Assembly: GCF_016862975.1 (NCBI RefSeq)
Contig: NZ_BONZ01000009.1
Span: 1-64,000 of the forward strand
Reading direction: 5' to 3'
Length of the DNA stretch: 64,000 nt
Origin: Rugosimonospora africana
GTDB taxonomy: Bacteria > Actinomycetota > Actinomycetes > Mycobacteriales > Micromonosporaceae
The position numbers and the translations under genes are program-made. Shown here piece by piece: positions 53,801 to 62,980 of the stretch (the stretch's first letter is position 1; the number at the start of each line of letters is the position of its first letter). Under the pieces are notes generated by a model. It saw only the letters and a list, made by a program, of their open reading frames with translations, made no database searches and was not told the DNA's origin.

Positions 53801-54361
53801 GCCCAGGCGCTGCCCGCAACGCCGGCGCCCACGTCTCCGGCCGAGACCCTGTCGCCGTCCGTGGTCGCATCGTCGCTGTCGGCGCCCCCCTCGGTGCCGC
53901 CCAGCTCCGCCGGTACGGGCCTTCCGGCCGGCTGGCAGATGCACAACGACCCGACCGGGTTCTCCGTCGCCGTACCGGACGGTTGGACGATCTCGCACAG
54001 TGGAACCATCGTCTACTTCCACGATCCGGCCGGCGGGAGGCTGCTCGGTGTGGATCAGACCAACCAGCCGAAGTCCGATCCGGTCGCGGACTGGACGAGT
54101 CAGTCCCGGTACCGGGTGTCGCACGGCGACTTCCCCGGGTACCAAGAGATCAAGATCGCGGCCGTCCCGTACCACCTCAAGGCGGCCGACTGGGAGTTCA
54201 CGTACGACAAGGACGGTGTGCGTACCCACGTCATCAACCGGGGCGCGGTCTTCGGTCCGCACCAGGCGTACGGCTTCTACTGGTCCACCCCGGACTCGGT
54301 CTGGGCGGCGAATTTGCCCAACTTCGACCTGATCATGTCGACCTTCCAAGGCAAGTCTTAG
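50834..54361 (+). CDS. Membrane Ser/Thr protein kinase (PknB-like) 2, very long linker
   Basis: Encodes 1175 aa. The kinase domain (about residues 13-275) is intact: VGEGGMGRVFLA, VAVKEV, HRDVKPSNVL, DFGLATL and SPAYIAPERARQG. About 650 residues of linker follow, first Pro/Gln-rich, then very acidic with GLDAPA, TTADG, ATDES and QAFDE repeats. One membrane helix (LMFVALGTLIVVVIVAALVGI) leads to a Ser/Pro spacer and an extracellular domain of about 140 residues with FSVAVPDGWTISHSGT and WEFTYDKDG. That domain resembles the outside part of kinase 1 at 33145. The acidic tract is unusual for this family. It is transcribed away from accE. Confidence 0.93.
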   Translation: MPSPQRSSATERYRLISQVGEGGMGRVFLARDEVLHRDVAVKEVVPPSGLTESEGEEASERGLREARAIARLNHPNVVRIYDVVARPRRPWIVMEYVRSRSLQQLIADDGPLPVAEVARIGLDILGALHAAHRSGVLHRDVKPSNVLVADDGRVVLTDFGLATLAGDATLTRSGLILGSPAYIAPERARQGVTGTESDLWSLGATLFAAVEGRAPYHRSTAMATLTALVTEPPDPMVLAGPLGPVLERLLEKNPVTRMTAPQAAHSLRHLLSSLRRAEEQPWRLPRERRPGGRPPVPPPTPPQSQAQPAIQQPRWPAVGRAQAPAKPTRPVGRAQPPIRSAEPPAQRPAVGRAQPPAPPQAQPPAPPRTQPQAPSRDQPPTWPPLPVTPPVDDTRRAAEVRPDDSRPADGRSGDARPAAGSPVSAAPAESAGSAVSGDTAASAGSTESIDPAMAASTTAQERTDGSLDAAEAQAPGEVSAPDEAPAADARPTETPTLDEPQSAAGQPDALSEPDEPVGVDLADGAIEAASDLADVDVAAEPASDSAEPDGSAGLDAPAGLDAPAGLDAPAGLDAPAEPDSSAGLDAPAEPDSLVQAGADVEAASDAAEPDLSGELDSSGELDSAELDSSAEGDAWAEPDSLAELDSSAVGESDGETAPGRAEGWAAAEPDSSEPGAADSPDAEPEHPSGAEPGRDHQFAADTRRSAIESTSDSMGLWPIAEPWPGEPSVAASPAAGTEAADGTTADGTTADESAAFDGSADGASAADGATADESPAGWLATDELATDQSATDESAVDQPARDEQAFDEQAFDEQAFDEPAIDELAIDEPAADEPAPDEPAETERTMIEPTGVAPEATVIEAPEATVIEPIPASSLAGPFGVGPTAAGPNAGPTAAGPTIAGQKAGANAGANAAGSGIVVPRVVRSGPMSVRRPYVRVSPPAAESTRTLMFVALGTLIVVVIVAALVGIGLRPSDLAATTTAASTPASPSAQALPATPAPTSPAETLSPSVVASSLSAPPSVPPSSAGTGLPAGWQMHNDPTGFSVAVPDGWTISHSGTIVYFHDPAGGRLLGVDQTNQPKSDPVADWTSQSRYRVSHGDFPGYQEIKIAAVPYHLKAADWEFTYDKDGVRTHVINRGAVFGPHQAYGFYWSTPDSVWAANLPNFDLIMSTFQGKS
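52487..52558 (+). repeat. Four perfect 18-bp repeats in kinase 2
   Basis: GCTGGGCTGGATGCTCCG occurs four times without change from 52487 to 52558 and encodes AGLDAP hexapeptides. Degenerate copies continue downstream. Complete identity suggests recent expansion. Confidence 0.95.
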
Positions 54362-54371
54362 AGCCAGCGCA

Positions 54372-54377
54372 TACCCT
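54372..54377 (+). promoter_or_regulatory. Leaderless-type -10 box of the M50-like peptidase
   Basis: TACCCT ends six bases before ATG 54384. Confidence 0.55.
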
Positions 54378-54383
54378 GTCGCG

Positions 54384-55109
54384 ATGACCACCCTCGGCGA
54401 TCTCTGGCACAACGTCCTGAATACCCAGCCCGATCCGCCCCACCTGCTGGTCATCGTGACCGGTGTGGTGGCCCTGCTGGTCATCACGCCGCACCGAGTG
54501 TGGGCGTTGACCCGCAACGCGGTGACGATCGCGCACGAGGGCGGCCATGCGCTGGTTGGTGTCCTGTGCGGCCGGCGGCTGCGGGGGATCCGGCTGCACT
54601 CGGACACGTCGGGACTGACTCTCTCCAGCGGCAAACCGTACGGCGCCGGAATGGTGCTGTCGCTGTTCGCCGGGTACGTCACGCCGTCGCTGCTCGGGCT
54701 CGCCGGGGCCGGGCTGCTCGGACTGGGCCGGATCACCCTGCTGCTGTGGGTGAGCCTGGTGCTGTTGCTGGCCGTACTCGTGATGATCCGCAACGTGTAC
54801 GGCGCGGTCGCGGTACTGGTCGTCGGCGCGGTGGTCTTCTTCGTGTCCTGGTTCGCGTCACCGGCGGCCCAGGCGGCGTTCGCCTTCGCGGGTGTGTGGT
54901 TCCTGTTGCTCGGCGGGGTGCGTCCGATCGGGGAGCTTCAGCGGCTGCGTTCGCGGGGCCGGGCACCGGACTCGGACGCGGACCAGCTGGCGCGGCTCAC
55001 CCGGATACCGGGGCTGTTCTGGGTGGGGCTGTTCGGCGTGGTGAACGTGGCGTCGCTGTTGCTCGGCGGGTACCTGCTGGTCGTGCCGCTGCTGCGCTCA
55101 GGCGTCTAA
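54384..55109 (+). CDS. M50-like membrane metallopeptidase
   Basis: Encodes 241 aa. It has the zinc motif HEGGH in VTIAHEGGHALVGVL (about residues 51-55) in a membrane setting, as in site-2-type or PrsW-unrelated M50B-like proteases of actinobacteria. About six hydrophobic segments are present, including LLLWVSLVLLLAVLVMI and AVAVLVVGAVVFFVSWF. The C-terminal cytoplasmic loop RLRSRGRAPDSDADQLARL is followed by a last helix. The third zinc ligand is not obvious. It begins 22 bases after the kinase stop and overlaps the end of the Uma2-like gene on the other strand. Confidence 0.85.
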   Translation: MTTLGDLWHNVLNTQPDPPHLLVIVTGVVALLVITPHRVWALTRNAVTIAHEGGHALVGVLCGRRLRGIRLHSDTSGLTLSSGKPYGAGMVLSLFAGYVTPSLLGLAGAGLLGLGRITLLLWVSLVLLLAVLVMIRNVYGAVAVLVVGAVVFFVSWFASPAAQAAFAFAGVWFLLLGGVRPIGELQRLRSRGRAPDSDADQLARLTRIPGLFWVGLFGVVNVASLLLGGYLLVVPLLRSGV

Positions 55110-55562
55110 CTCGGAGTCGAGAGCGGCCGTGTCGAGTTCGGCGGCCACCGGTTCGGTGAGGGTCAGGGTCTCGCCGGGCTTGGCCGAGGCGTGCTGGACG
55201 TAGTGGTCGCCGTCGAGCCGGTACAGGGTCAAGGTCACCGGGTCTGAGCCGACGAGCAGATACCACGGAATGCCGGCGACGGCGTAGTAGTGCATCTTCA
55301 GCACGCGGTGGTCGGGAATGGGTACCCTCCCCGGCTTCAGGCGGACATTGACGGCGAGATAGACCCTCAACCCGACGGCCTTCGCGCCGGGGAGCATGGC
55401 TTCCCGCAGCAGGGCGGACAGATCCTGGTGTCGGACGGTGGGGGCGGGGCTCACCAGCAGGCTCTCATCAAAGAGTTCCACCCCGGCGTTCGTCTCGCCG
55501 AGCGCGAAGTACCTCTCCTCGGTCCATGCCTCGGGCCGCTCCAGCACAAAGGCGGAGGTCAT
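55098..55562 (-). CDS. Uma2-like (DUF820) protein with internal deletion
   Basis: Encodes 154 aa; the family usually has about 185-200. ATG 55562 has GGGAGG seven bases upstream. The N-terminus (WTEERYFALGETNAGVELFD, then SPAPTVRHQDLSALLREAM) and the C-terminal part (LKMHYYAVAGIPWYLLVGSD) match Uma2 nucleases. Between them, RVPIPDH jumps directly into RVLKMHYY, so the central strands that carry the PD-(D/E)xK acidic residues and the Ser-Pro motif of the family are missing. The frame is preserved. It is probably inactive as a nuclease. Confidence 0.75.
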   Translation of the reverse strand: MTSAFVLERPEAWTEERYFALGETNAGVELFDESLLVSPAPTVRHQDLSALLREAMLPGAKAVGLRVYLAVNVRLKPGRVPIPDHRVLKMHYYAVAGIPWYLLVGSDPVTLTLYRLDGDHYVQHASAKPGETLTLTEPVAAELDTAALDSELDA

Positions 55563-55609
55563 CGGGTCACCTCCCTCGTCTCGCTCGACCACCAAGTGCT
55601 CCCATAGGA

Positions 55610-57196
<1,587 letters not shown>

Positions 57197-57203
57197 GCAG
57201 GCG

Positions 57204-57209
57204 ATGCTA
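57204..57209 (-). promoter_or_regulatory. Leaderless-type -10 box of accD
   Basis: TAGCAT on the minus strand ends seven bases before ATG 57196. Confidence 0.6.
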
Positions 57210-57321
57210 GCGGCACCGCTGACGAGCGCGGCCGCAGCGGGCTTGTGGTGGAGGCAACCTTTCGCGGGACCGAGCCCTTGATCATGAAGGCGAGCCGGGC
57301 GGTCGGGAGTCTGCCCACGGG

Positions 57322-57327
57322 TAGGGT
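57322..57327 (+). promoter_or_regulatory. Leaderless-type -10 box of birA
   Basis: TAGGGT ends six bases before GTG 57334. Confidence 0.6.
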
Positions 57328-57333
57328 CGGGGA

Positions 57334-58155
57334 GTGTCGTCGCCGTACTCCCGCCTGGACCGCCCGCCGCTGAACTCCCGGGCCCTGCGCCGCGCGCTGC
57401 TCGTCCCGAACGGGCTGTGGACCGCGCTGGAGCTGGTCGACCGGACCGAGTCCACGAACGCCGACGTGGCCGCCGCGGCGCGGGACGGCGCAGCCGAGGG
57501 GCTGGTCGTGGTCGCGGAGCAGCAGACCGCCGGACGCGGCAGGCTGGGCCGCCAGTGGGAGTCGCCGCCGAGGGCCGGACTCGCGGTCAGCGTGCTGCTG
57601 CGGCCGACCCCCGCGGTACCGGTCGGCCGGTTCGGGTGGCTGCCGCTGCTCGCCGGCGTCGCGCTGACCGAGACGGTACGGCGGCTTGGCGAGGTGGAAG
57701 CGGCGCTGAAGTGGCCCAACGACCTGCTGGTCGACGAGCGCAAGTGCGCCGGGATCCTGGCCGAGGCACAGCCGGACGGGGCGGTGGTGCTTGGCATCGG
57801 GCTCAACGTGACGCTGGAGCGGGAGGAGCTTCCGCGTCCCGATGCCACCTCGCTCGCGCTGGCCGGCGCTGCCTGTACCGATCGCGATCCATTGCTGCGC
57901 GCGCTGCTGCGCGAGTTGGCCGCCTGGTACCGGCGGTGGCGTGAGGTGGCCGGCGATCCCGAGACGTCCGGGCTTCGCGAGGCGTACCGGATCGGATGCG
58001 CGACGCTCGGTACGCCGGTCACCGTGACGCTCCCCAGAGGCGGGACGCTGACCGGTACGGCCTCCGATGTGGACGGTGACGGGCGACTGCTGGTGACGCA
58101 CGGCGATCAGACAGTGACAGCGGTCGCTTCAGGGGACATAGTTCATCTCAGATAG
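57334..58155 (+). CDS. birA: Biotin-[acetyl-CoA-carboxylase] ligase
   Basis: Encodes 273 aa and attaches biotin to the Lys of the carboxylase carrier domain through biotinyl-AMP. It has [16 protein letters not shown], the adenylate loop [34 protein letters not shown] with the active Lys, and [14 protein letters not shown]. The C-terminal small beta domain is present. There is no N-terminal DNA-binding domain, so it does not act as a repressor. The birA-accD divergence is conserved in actinobacteria. Confidence 0.95.
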   Translation: MSSPYSRLDRPPLNSRALRRALLVPNGLWTALELVDRTESTNADVAAAARDGAAEGLVVVAEQQTAGRGRLGRQWESPPRAGLAVSVLLRPTPAVPVGRFGWLPLLAGVALTETVRRLGEVEAALKWPNDLLVDERKCAGILAEAQPDGAVVLGIGLNVTLEREELPRPDATSLALAGAACTDRDPLLRALLRELAAWYRRWREVAGDPETSGLREAYRIGCATLGTPVTVTLPRGGTLTGTASDVDGDGRLLVTHGDQTVTAVASGDIVHLR

Positions 58156-58225
58156 ACGCACGCCTGCGCCAAAAGTTGGCGGGATACCTCTATCGTCACT
58201 TCCGACTGTCGATAAGGAGGTTGTG

Positions 58226-58804
58226 GTGGGATTCCCGGAGAGTGTGCTCACTAAAGATGAGCGCGTCGAGGTCCACCTCCACCCGCACTGGAAGGCTATG
58301 GTGCGGCCGGTCCTGGTGCTGGTCGTGGTGATTGTTGGCATTGGTGCGGCCTGGTTCTTGCTACCCGATAAAAGCTGGTCGAACATCGCGCTGATCGTGC
58401 TGGGCGTGATCGGTCTGATTCTGGTCTGCTGGCTGACGATCTGGCCGTGGATGAAGTGGCGGACCACGCACTACGTGTTCACCAACGAGCGCGTGATCAT
58501 GCGCGAGGGCGTGTTCTCCCGGGACGGCCGGGACATCCCGCTCGGCCGGGTCAACGACGTCTCGTTCCATCACACGTTCTTCGAGCGGATGCTGGGTTGC
58601 GGCACGTTGACCATCGAGTCGGCCGGCGAGCGCGGCCAGGTCGTACTGACCGACATCCCGCATGTCGAGAAGATCCAGAGCGAGCTGTACGAGCTGGTCG
58701 AGGCTGACCACGACTCGCACACCTTCGGCGACGACGACCGGGAGGCGCTGGCCAAGGAGGTCACCCGGGCGCAGTCGCGCAAGGGTCGCGGCGACGACGC
58801 CTGA
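58226..58804 (+). CDS. Membrane protein with bacterial PH domain
   Basis: Encodes 192 aa. GTG 58226 is chosen because AAGGAGG ends five bases upstream; GTG 58223 is too close. Two membrane helices (VLVLVVVIVGIGAAWFLL and IALIVLGVIGLILVCWLTIW) are followed by a bPH2-type domain: THYVFTNERVIMREGVFSR, GRVNDVSFHHTFFERMLGCG and LTDIPHVEKIQSELY. Its neighbours birA and gtrA are the same in M. tuberculosis (Rv3278c beside birA). The function is unknown; PH domains of this type may help membrane organisation. The stop lies in a dispersed 44-bp repeat. Confidence 0.9.
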   Translation: MGFPESVLTKDERVEVHLHPHWKAMVRPVLVLVVVIVGIGAAWFLLPDKSWSNIALIVLGVIGLILVCWLTIWPWMKWRTTHYVFTNERVIMREGVFSRDGRDIPLGRVNDVSFHHTFFERMLGCGTLTIESAGERGQVVLTDIPHVEKIQSELYELVEADHDSHTFGDDDREALAKEVTRAQSRKGRGDDA

Positions 58805-58844
58805 GCGCAGCCGGAGCCGATCTGTGGCGGAGGCGAGCACAGGC
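58801..58844 (+). repeat. Dispersed 44-bp repeat, copy A
   Basis: It begins at the last base before the TGA of the PH gene and differs from copies B and C (63748, 63805) at three positions. All copies start CTGAGC and end GCGAGCACAGGC. Confidence 0.92.
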
Positions 58845-58873
58845 CCCCGCAACAACGACTGATCATCGCTATC

Positions 58874-58906
58874 GTGGCCGGCGCTGTGCGGGGCGGCGCC
58901 GGCCAC
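58874..58906. terminator. Hairpin between convergent genes
   Basis: GTGGCCGGCGC (58874-58884) pairs with GCGCCGGCCAC (58896-58906) around an 11-nt loop, between the PH gene and the MaoC gene. No T tract. Confidence 0.6.
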
Positions 58907-58950
58907 GGGCGTGCCAGCACCCGGCGAGCCCGAAGCCCGCCGGCCTGGGG

Positions 58951-59451
58951 CTACCGCCGGGCGGCAGGGGGGCGCAGCGCGAACCAGCCGCGGAACCTGG
59001 TCCGCAGCACATCGTCTTCGGGTTCCCCGTCTGCCCCCAGTCGGGTCATCGTGGCCGCCAGGACGACCGTGCCGAAGCCCGGACGGGCACGGGACGGCGC
59101 CCGATCCACGACCTCCAGCCGGACCGCGAGGCGGTCGCCCGCGTAGACCGGGGCGGTCCAGCGCAGCTCCTCCAGGCCCGGCGAGGCCGCGGCGGCGGCC
59201 CGGTCGAGCACATGATCGACGTAGGCGCGCATGAACAGGCTGACCGTGTAGAAGCCGCTGGCGATCACGGCGCCGTACGCGCTCTCCGCGGCCAGCGACT
59301 CGTCGACGTGGTACCACTGCGGATCGAACCGGCGCGCGAACGCCAGCATCTCGGCCTCGTCGACATCCGCCACACCGAGGTCGAAGACCAGGCCCGGTGA
59401 CAGGTCCTCGTAGAAGAGATCGGCCTCCCGGCCGGTACCGGAGCGCGTCAT
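58951..59451 (-). CDS. MaoC-like hydratase
   Basis: Encodes 166 aa with a single hot-dog fold. The hydratase-2 motif region is FARRFDPQWYHVDESLAAES, with the catalytic Asp and His, followed by FGAVIASG-like YGAVIASGFYTVSLFMRAYV. The substrate is probably an enoyl-CoA. ATG 59451 overlaps the stop of the upstream gtrA gene (ATGA), so it belongs to the gtrA operon, which gives no clear metabolic context. Confidence 0.9.
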   Translation of the reverse strand: MTRSGTGREADLFYEDLSPGLVFDLGVADVDEAEMLAFARRFDPQWYHVDESLAAESAYGAVIASGFYTVSLFMRAYVDHVLDRAAAAASPGLEELRWTAPVYAGDRLAVRLEVVDRAPSRARPGFGTVVLAATMTRLGADGEPEDDVLRTRFRGWFALRPPAARR

Positions 59452-60086
59452 GACAGTGCCGCACCTCCGCGCCACGAATCGCTCTCCAGGTCGGTTGCCG
59501 CCTTCAGGTCGGTGGGCAGGTCGACCTCCAGCGGAATGCTCAGCGCGTCGAACCGGTCGGCCATCGGCGTGCGGTCAGCCGGGAGGGCCGAGGGGGCGGC
59601 CGAGTTGGCGGCCCGGGAGGAGTTGGCGGCCCGGGAGGAGTTGGCGGGCCGGGACGACGGACGGGCCCGGAACACAACTGTCCGGTACGCCCAGAACCTG
59701 AAGATCATCGCCACCGCGACGCCCAGGCACTTGTAGAGGTTCAGCTCCAGCCGGTGGCTCGACATGTCGTGAACGCCCAGGCTTGCCAGGCCCAGAACCA
59801 CTTCCTGGATCACCAACCCGACCAGGTTGACCCCGAAGAACAGGACGTACTCGCGGTGAAGTGCCTTCTTCGGCCGGTCCCGGTAGACCCAGTGCCGGTT
59901 CATCAGAAACGACGTCGTGGTGGCCACGATCGTTGAGATGGTGTTCGCCTTGAGCGCGCCGAGCGAGATCAGGCCGTTGAACAGAGCAAAGTCGATCGCC
60001 GTGTTGATGATGGCAACGACGCCGTACGTCACGACCTCGCGGGCGAGCCGTTGGACGCGCTCGGGCAGCGGACGGGCAAGTGGCAC
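59448..60086 (-). CDS. GtrA family membrane protein 1
   Basis: Encodes 212 aa with four membrane helices, of the family thought to flip or handle polyprenyl-linked sugars in cell-envelope synthesis. The pattern VVTYGVVAIINTAIDFALFN, SFLMNRHWVYRDRPKKALHREY and IFRFWAYRTVVFRAR is diagnostic; the second is cited here by RHWVYRDRPKKALHREY. After residue 145 a tail carries SSRAAN repeats from a 15-bp direct repeat near 59590-59650. GTG 60086 has TAGGGT six bases upstream. It lies 30 bases after the second gtrA gene, and maoC overlaps its end. Confidence 0.92.
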   Translation of the reverse strand: MPLARPLPERVQRLAREVVTYGVVAIINTAIDFALFNGLISLGALKANTISTIVATTTSFLMNRHWVYRDRPKKALHREYVLFFGVNLVGLVIQEVVLGLASLGVHDMSSHRLELNLYKCLGVAVAMIFRFWAYRTVVFRARPSSRPANSSRAANSSRAANSAAPSALPADRTPMADRFDALSIPLEVDLPTDLKAATDLESDSWRGGAALS

Positions 60087-60092
60087 CGCGCA

Positions 60093-60098
60093 ACCCTA
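60093..60098 (-). promoter_or_regulatory. Leaderless-type -10 box of gtrA 1
   Basis: TAGGGT on the minus strand ends six bases before GTG 60086. Confidence 0.55.
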
Positions 60099-60116
60099 CG
60101 CCAGGCGACCTTGGCC

Positions 60117-60635
60117 TCAGCCGTGGCTCGCCGTCCCTGCGCTGCTGGCAGCGGCCGGGAAGACGAAGCGACGGTAGGACCAGAAGCGGAACAGTGTCCC
60201 GAACGCGGTGCCGACGATCTGCGCCGAGATGTTGTCCGCGAGCCGGGTGGCGAAGACGTCCGGCCAGACGTGGCCGAGGGCGTTGTGACTGATCCACAGG
60301 CAGGCCAGGCCGATCAGCAACCCGACCGCGTTGAACGCGAAATACAGCGCGTACTCCCGGTGGACCGCCGAGCGCGGCCGGTGCCGCCAGGTCCAGAACC
60401 GGTTGCCGATGAACGCGAGCGTGGCCGAGATGACCGTCGAGCACACCTTGGCCCAGAACGGTCCGAGCTCGGACAGCAGCAGGTTGAGGATGGCGGTGTC
60501 GACCAGAAAGCACAGGCCGCCGACGATCCCGAACTTCCCGACTTCGCGGATCAGGCGCGCGAGACGCTCCCGCAGCGCGCCCGAGGGACCGGGGTGCGCC
60601 GGGTCCGTGGTCGACGTCGTCGCGGGTACCGACAC
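60117..60635 (-). CDS. GtrA family membrane protein 2
   Basis: Encodes 172 aa with four membrane helices and the same family layout: FGIVGGLCFLVDTAILNLLL, IGNRFWTWRHRPRSAVHREY and FGTLFRFWSYRRFVFPA. It is a diverged paralog of the next gene, and the pair may form a hetero-oligomer. GTG 60635 is chosen for TAGGCT seven bases upstream; the open frame extends to 60761 without family similarity. Confidence 0.92.
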   Translation of the reverse strand: MSVPATTSTTDPAHPGPSGALRERLARLIREVGKFGIVGGLCFLVDTAILNLLLSELGPFWAKVCSTVISATLAFIGNRFWTWRHRPRSAVHREYALYFAFNAVGLLIGLACLWISHNALGHVWPDVFATRLADNISAQIVGTAFGTLFRFWSYRRFVFPAAASSAGTASHG

Positions 60636-60642
60636 GGTCCAG

Positions 60643-60648
60643 AGCCTA
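60643..60648 (-). promoter_or_regulatory. Leaderless-type -10 box of gtrA 2
   Basis: TAGGCT on the minus strand ends seven bases before GTG 60635. Confidence 0.55.
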
Positions 60649-60754
60649 CCGGTCTCTCCGCGTTCCTGGCCGCTACCGGGCGCAGTTCGTCGCTTTCGAC
60701 GGCCCGTTCCGGGCGGACGCCAGCCGGGCGGCCCGGGGTTTTCATTGCTCTCAG

Positions 60755-60770
60755 TAACCACAAATGGTTA
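60755..60770. promoter_or_regulatory. Inverted repeat TAACCA-N4-TGGTTA
   Basis: Perfect 6-bp arms with a 4-bp spacer in an A/T-rich island between divergent genes; a possible regulator site. Confidence 0.45.
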
Positions 60771-60900
60771 GGCAATTAGTCGGTCGCGTGGACGCGGCGA
60801 GGAGAGCGGCGTCGGCGGGTTCGATAATGCCTGTGCGCAAAGGCGCTTAGTACCAGCGAAAATCGCGCCAGAGCGCGCAGCGGACCGAAAAATCTTGCTT

Positions 60901-60922
60901 GCTTGTGCATTTCTTCACAAGC
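60901..60922. promoter_or_regulatory. Inverted repeat upstream of pckG
   Basis: GCTTGTG (60901-60907) and CACAAGC (60916-60922) are perfect 7-bp arms with an 8-bp spacer, just upstream of the likely pckG promoter. The form suits a dimeric repressor or activator. Confidence 0.5.
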
Positions 60923-61029
60923 TCTCACCATGCTTAACCCGGCGAACGGGCTTACGCTGAGCAGATTCCCGCCAATCTAAATGGTCGTTTGGCACCCTTC
61001 GAGACCCATCGATGATTGAGGAGATGCCC

Positions 61030-62862
61030 ATGAGCGCGCCGGCCGTTACCGCGGGGTTGGACAAGGCCCCGACCACCCACCCGCGACTTCTCGCGTGGGT
61101 ACGCGAGATCGCCGAGCTCACCACGCCCGACGCGGTGGTGTGGTGCGACGGCTCCCCCGAAGAATGGCAACGGCTGACCACTGAGCTCGTCGACGCCGGC
61201 ACGATCGTGCCGCTGAACCCGAGCATCAAGCCCAACTCGTTCTGGGCGCGCACCGATCCGTCGGACGTCGCCCGGGTCGAGGAGCGCACCTTCATCTGTT
61301 CGGTCGACGAGGCCGACGCCGGACCGACCAACAACTGGATGGCGCCCGGCGAGATGAAGCGCGCGATGACCGAGCTGTACCGCGGCTGCATGACCGGCCG
61401 CACCATGTACGTCATCCCGTTCTGCATGGGTCCGCTGACCGCGGAGAATCCGATGTTCGGCGTGGAGATCACGGATTCCGCCTACGTGGTCGCGTCGATG
61501 CGCGTCATGACCCGCATGGGTCGCCAGGCGCTGGACAAGATGGGCGACGACGCCAACTTCGTGGCCTGCCTGCATTCTGTCGGCGCGCCGCTGGGGCCCG
61601 GCGAATCGGATGTCGCCTGGCCGTGCAATGACACCAAATACATTTCGCATTTTCCGGAGACCCGGGAAATCTGGTCCTACGGCTCGGGTTACGGCGGCAA
61701 CTCATTGCTGGGCAAGAAGTGCTACTCGTTGCGGATCGCCAGCGCGATCGCCCGGGACGAGGGCTGGCTCGCCGAGCACATGCTCATTCTCAAGCTGACC
61801 TCGCCCCAGGGCAGCGTGCGTTACATCGCGGCGGCTTTCCCGTCGGCCTGCGGCAAGACCAACCTGGCCATGCTGGAGCCGACCATCCCGGGCTGGAAGG
61901 TCGAAACGCTCGGCGATGACATCGCGTGGATGCGTTTCGGCCCGGATGGGCGACTCTACGCGGTGAACCCGGAGTACGGCCTGTTCGGTGTCGCCCCCGG
62001 TACCGACTGGAAGACGAACCCGAACGCCATGCGTACCCTCGCGGCCGGCAACTCGATCTTCACCAACGTGGCGCTCACCGACGACGGCGACGTCTGGTGG
62101 GAGGGCATGGGTGAGCCGCCGGCGCACCTGACCGACTGGCACGGCAACGACTGGACCCCGGACTCGGCCCAGCCGTCGAGCCACCCGAATTCGCGGTTCT
62201 GCACGCCGATCAGCCAGTGCCCGATCCTCGCGAAGGAGTACGAGGACCCCCGGGGCGTGCCGATCGACGCGATCCTGTTCGGCGGCCGGCGCAAGACGAC
62301 GATCCCGCTGGTGACCCAGGCCAGGGACTGGGTGCACGGGGTCTACCTGGGCGCCACCATCTCGTCCGAGACGACCGCCGCGGCGACCGGCCAGGTCGGC
62401 GTGGTCCGCCGGGACCCGATGGCCATGCTGCCGTTCATCGGGTACCACGCGGGCGACTACCTCCAGCACTGGGTCGAGGTCGGCAAGGGCGTCGGTGGCG
62501 ACACCGACAAGCTGCCGAAGATCTTCTACGTCAACTGGTTCCGGCGCGGCGACGACGGTCGGTTCCTCTGGCCCGGGTTCGGCGAGAACTCGCGGGTGCT
62601 CAAGTGGGTCGTCGAGCGGCTGGACGGCACCGGCGAGGCGGTGGAGACTCCGGTCGGGTTCGTCCCGGCTCCGGGCGCGTTGGACGTTTCCGGCCTCGAT
62701 GTGCCCGAAGCGGACGTGGCCGAGGCGCTTGTCGTCGACCCGCTGGAGTGGCGGTCGGAGATCCCGCAGGTGACCGAGTGGTTCGAGAAGCTGGGCGACA
62801 AGCTGCCCGCCGTCATGTGGGCGGAACTGGACGCGTTGAAGGCCCGGCTGGGCATCGACTGA
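61030..62862 (+). CDS. pckG: Phosphoenolpyruvate carboxykinase (GTP)
   Basis: Encodes 610 aa. It converts oxaloacetate and GTP to PEP, CO2 and GDP, the entry to gluconeogenesis, and can run in reverse. The GTP type is shown by the P loop [13 protein letters not shown] with the reactive Cys, [20 protein letters not shown], and [32 protein letters not shown] closes the active site. ATG 61030 has GAGGAG six bases upstream; an earlier ATG at 61012 precedes that site. The inverted repeat at 60901 is a candidate operator for carbon-source control. A hairpin terminator follows. Confidence 0.97.
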   Translation: MSAPAVTAGLDKAPTTHPRLLAWVREIAELTTPDAVVWCDGSPEEWQRLTTELVDAGTIVPLNPSIKPNSFWARTDPSDVARVEERTFICSVDEADAGPTNNWMAPGEMKRAMTELYRGCMTGRTMYVIPFCMGPLTAENPMFGVEITDSAYVVASMRVMTRMGRQALDKMGDDANFVACLHSVGAPLGPGESDVAWPCNDTKYISHFPETREIWSYGSGYGGNSLLGKKCYSLRIASAIARDEGWLAEHMLILKLTSPQGSVRYIAAAFPSACGKTNLAMLEPTIPGWKVETLGDDIAWMRFGPDGRLYAVNPEYGLFGVAPGTDWKTNPNAMRTLAAGNSIFTNVALTDDGDVWWEGMGEPPAHLTDWHGNDWTPDSAQPSSHPNSRFCTPISQCPILAKEYEDPRGVPIDAILFGGRRKTTIPLVTQARDWVHGVYLGATISSETTAAATGQVGVVRRDPMAMLPFIGYHAGDYLQHWVEVGKGVGGDTDKLPKIFYVNWFRRGDDGRFLWPGFGENSRVLKWVVERLDGTGEAVETPVGFVPAPGALDVSGLDVPEADVAEALVVDPLEWRSEIPQVTEWFEKLGDKLPAVMWAELDALKARLGID

Positions 62863-62873
62863 CCGACGGTTGA

Positions 62874-62901
62874 CGGGGCCGGTCCGCAACGGCCGGCCCC
62901 G
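62874..62901 (+). terminator. Terminator hairpin after pckG
   Basis: CGGGGCCGG (62874-62882) pairs with CCGGCCCCG (62893-62901) around a 10-nt loop, 12 bases after the stop. No T tract. Confidence 0.7.
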
Positions 62902-62968
62902 GTACTCCGTACGGCTATTCGTTGCTGAGCTGTTGTGGCGCTCGCTCCGACTCCCGCGGCCGTGTGGC

Positions 62969-62974
62969 TAGGCT
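62969..62974 (+). promoter_or_regulatory. Leaderless-type -10 box of uppS
   Basis: TAGGCT ends six bases before GTG 62981. Confidence 0.6.
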
Positions 62975-62980
62975 GCGATA

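Larger units (their letters stand above)
60636..61029. other. Intergenic region upstream of pckG
   Basis: 394 bp between divergent gtrA 2 and pckG, visibly richer in A/T than its surroundings from 60740 on. It contains the gtrA 2 promoter box, two inverted repeats (60755-60770 and 60901-60922) and a GAGGAG ribosome site before pckG. TACGCT at 60953-60958 is a possible -10 element. No small gene is supported. Confidence 0.6.

Noticed and set aside
58447-58862. Small frames encoding VAEASTG peptides at 58.5-58.9 kb and 63.7-63.9 kb
   Set aside because: They are translations of the 44-bp repeat, which contains stop codons of real genes.
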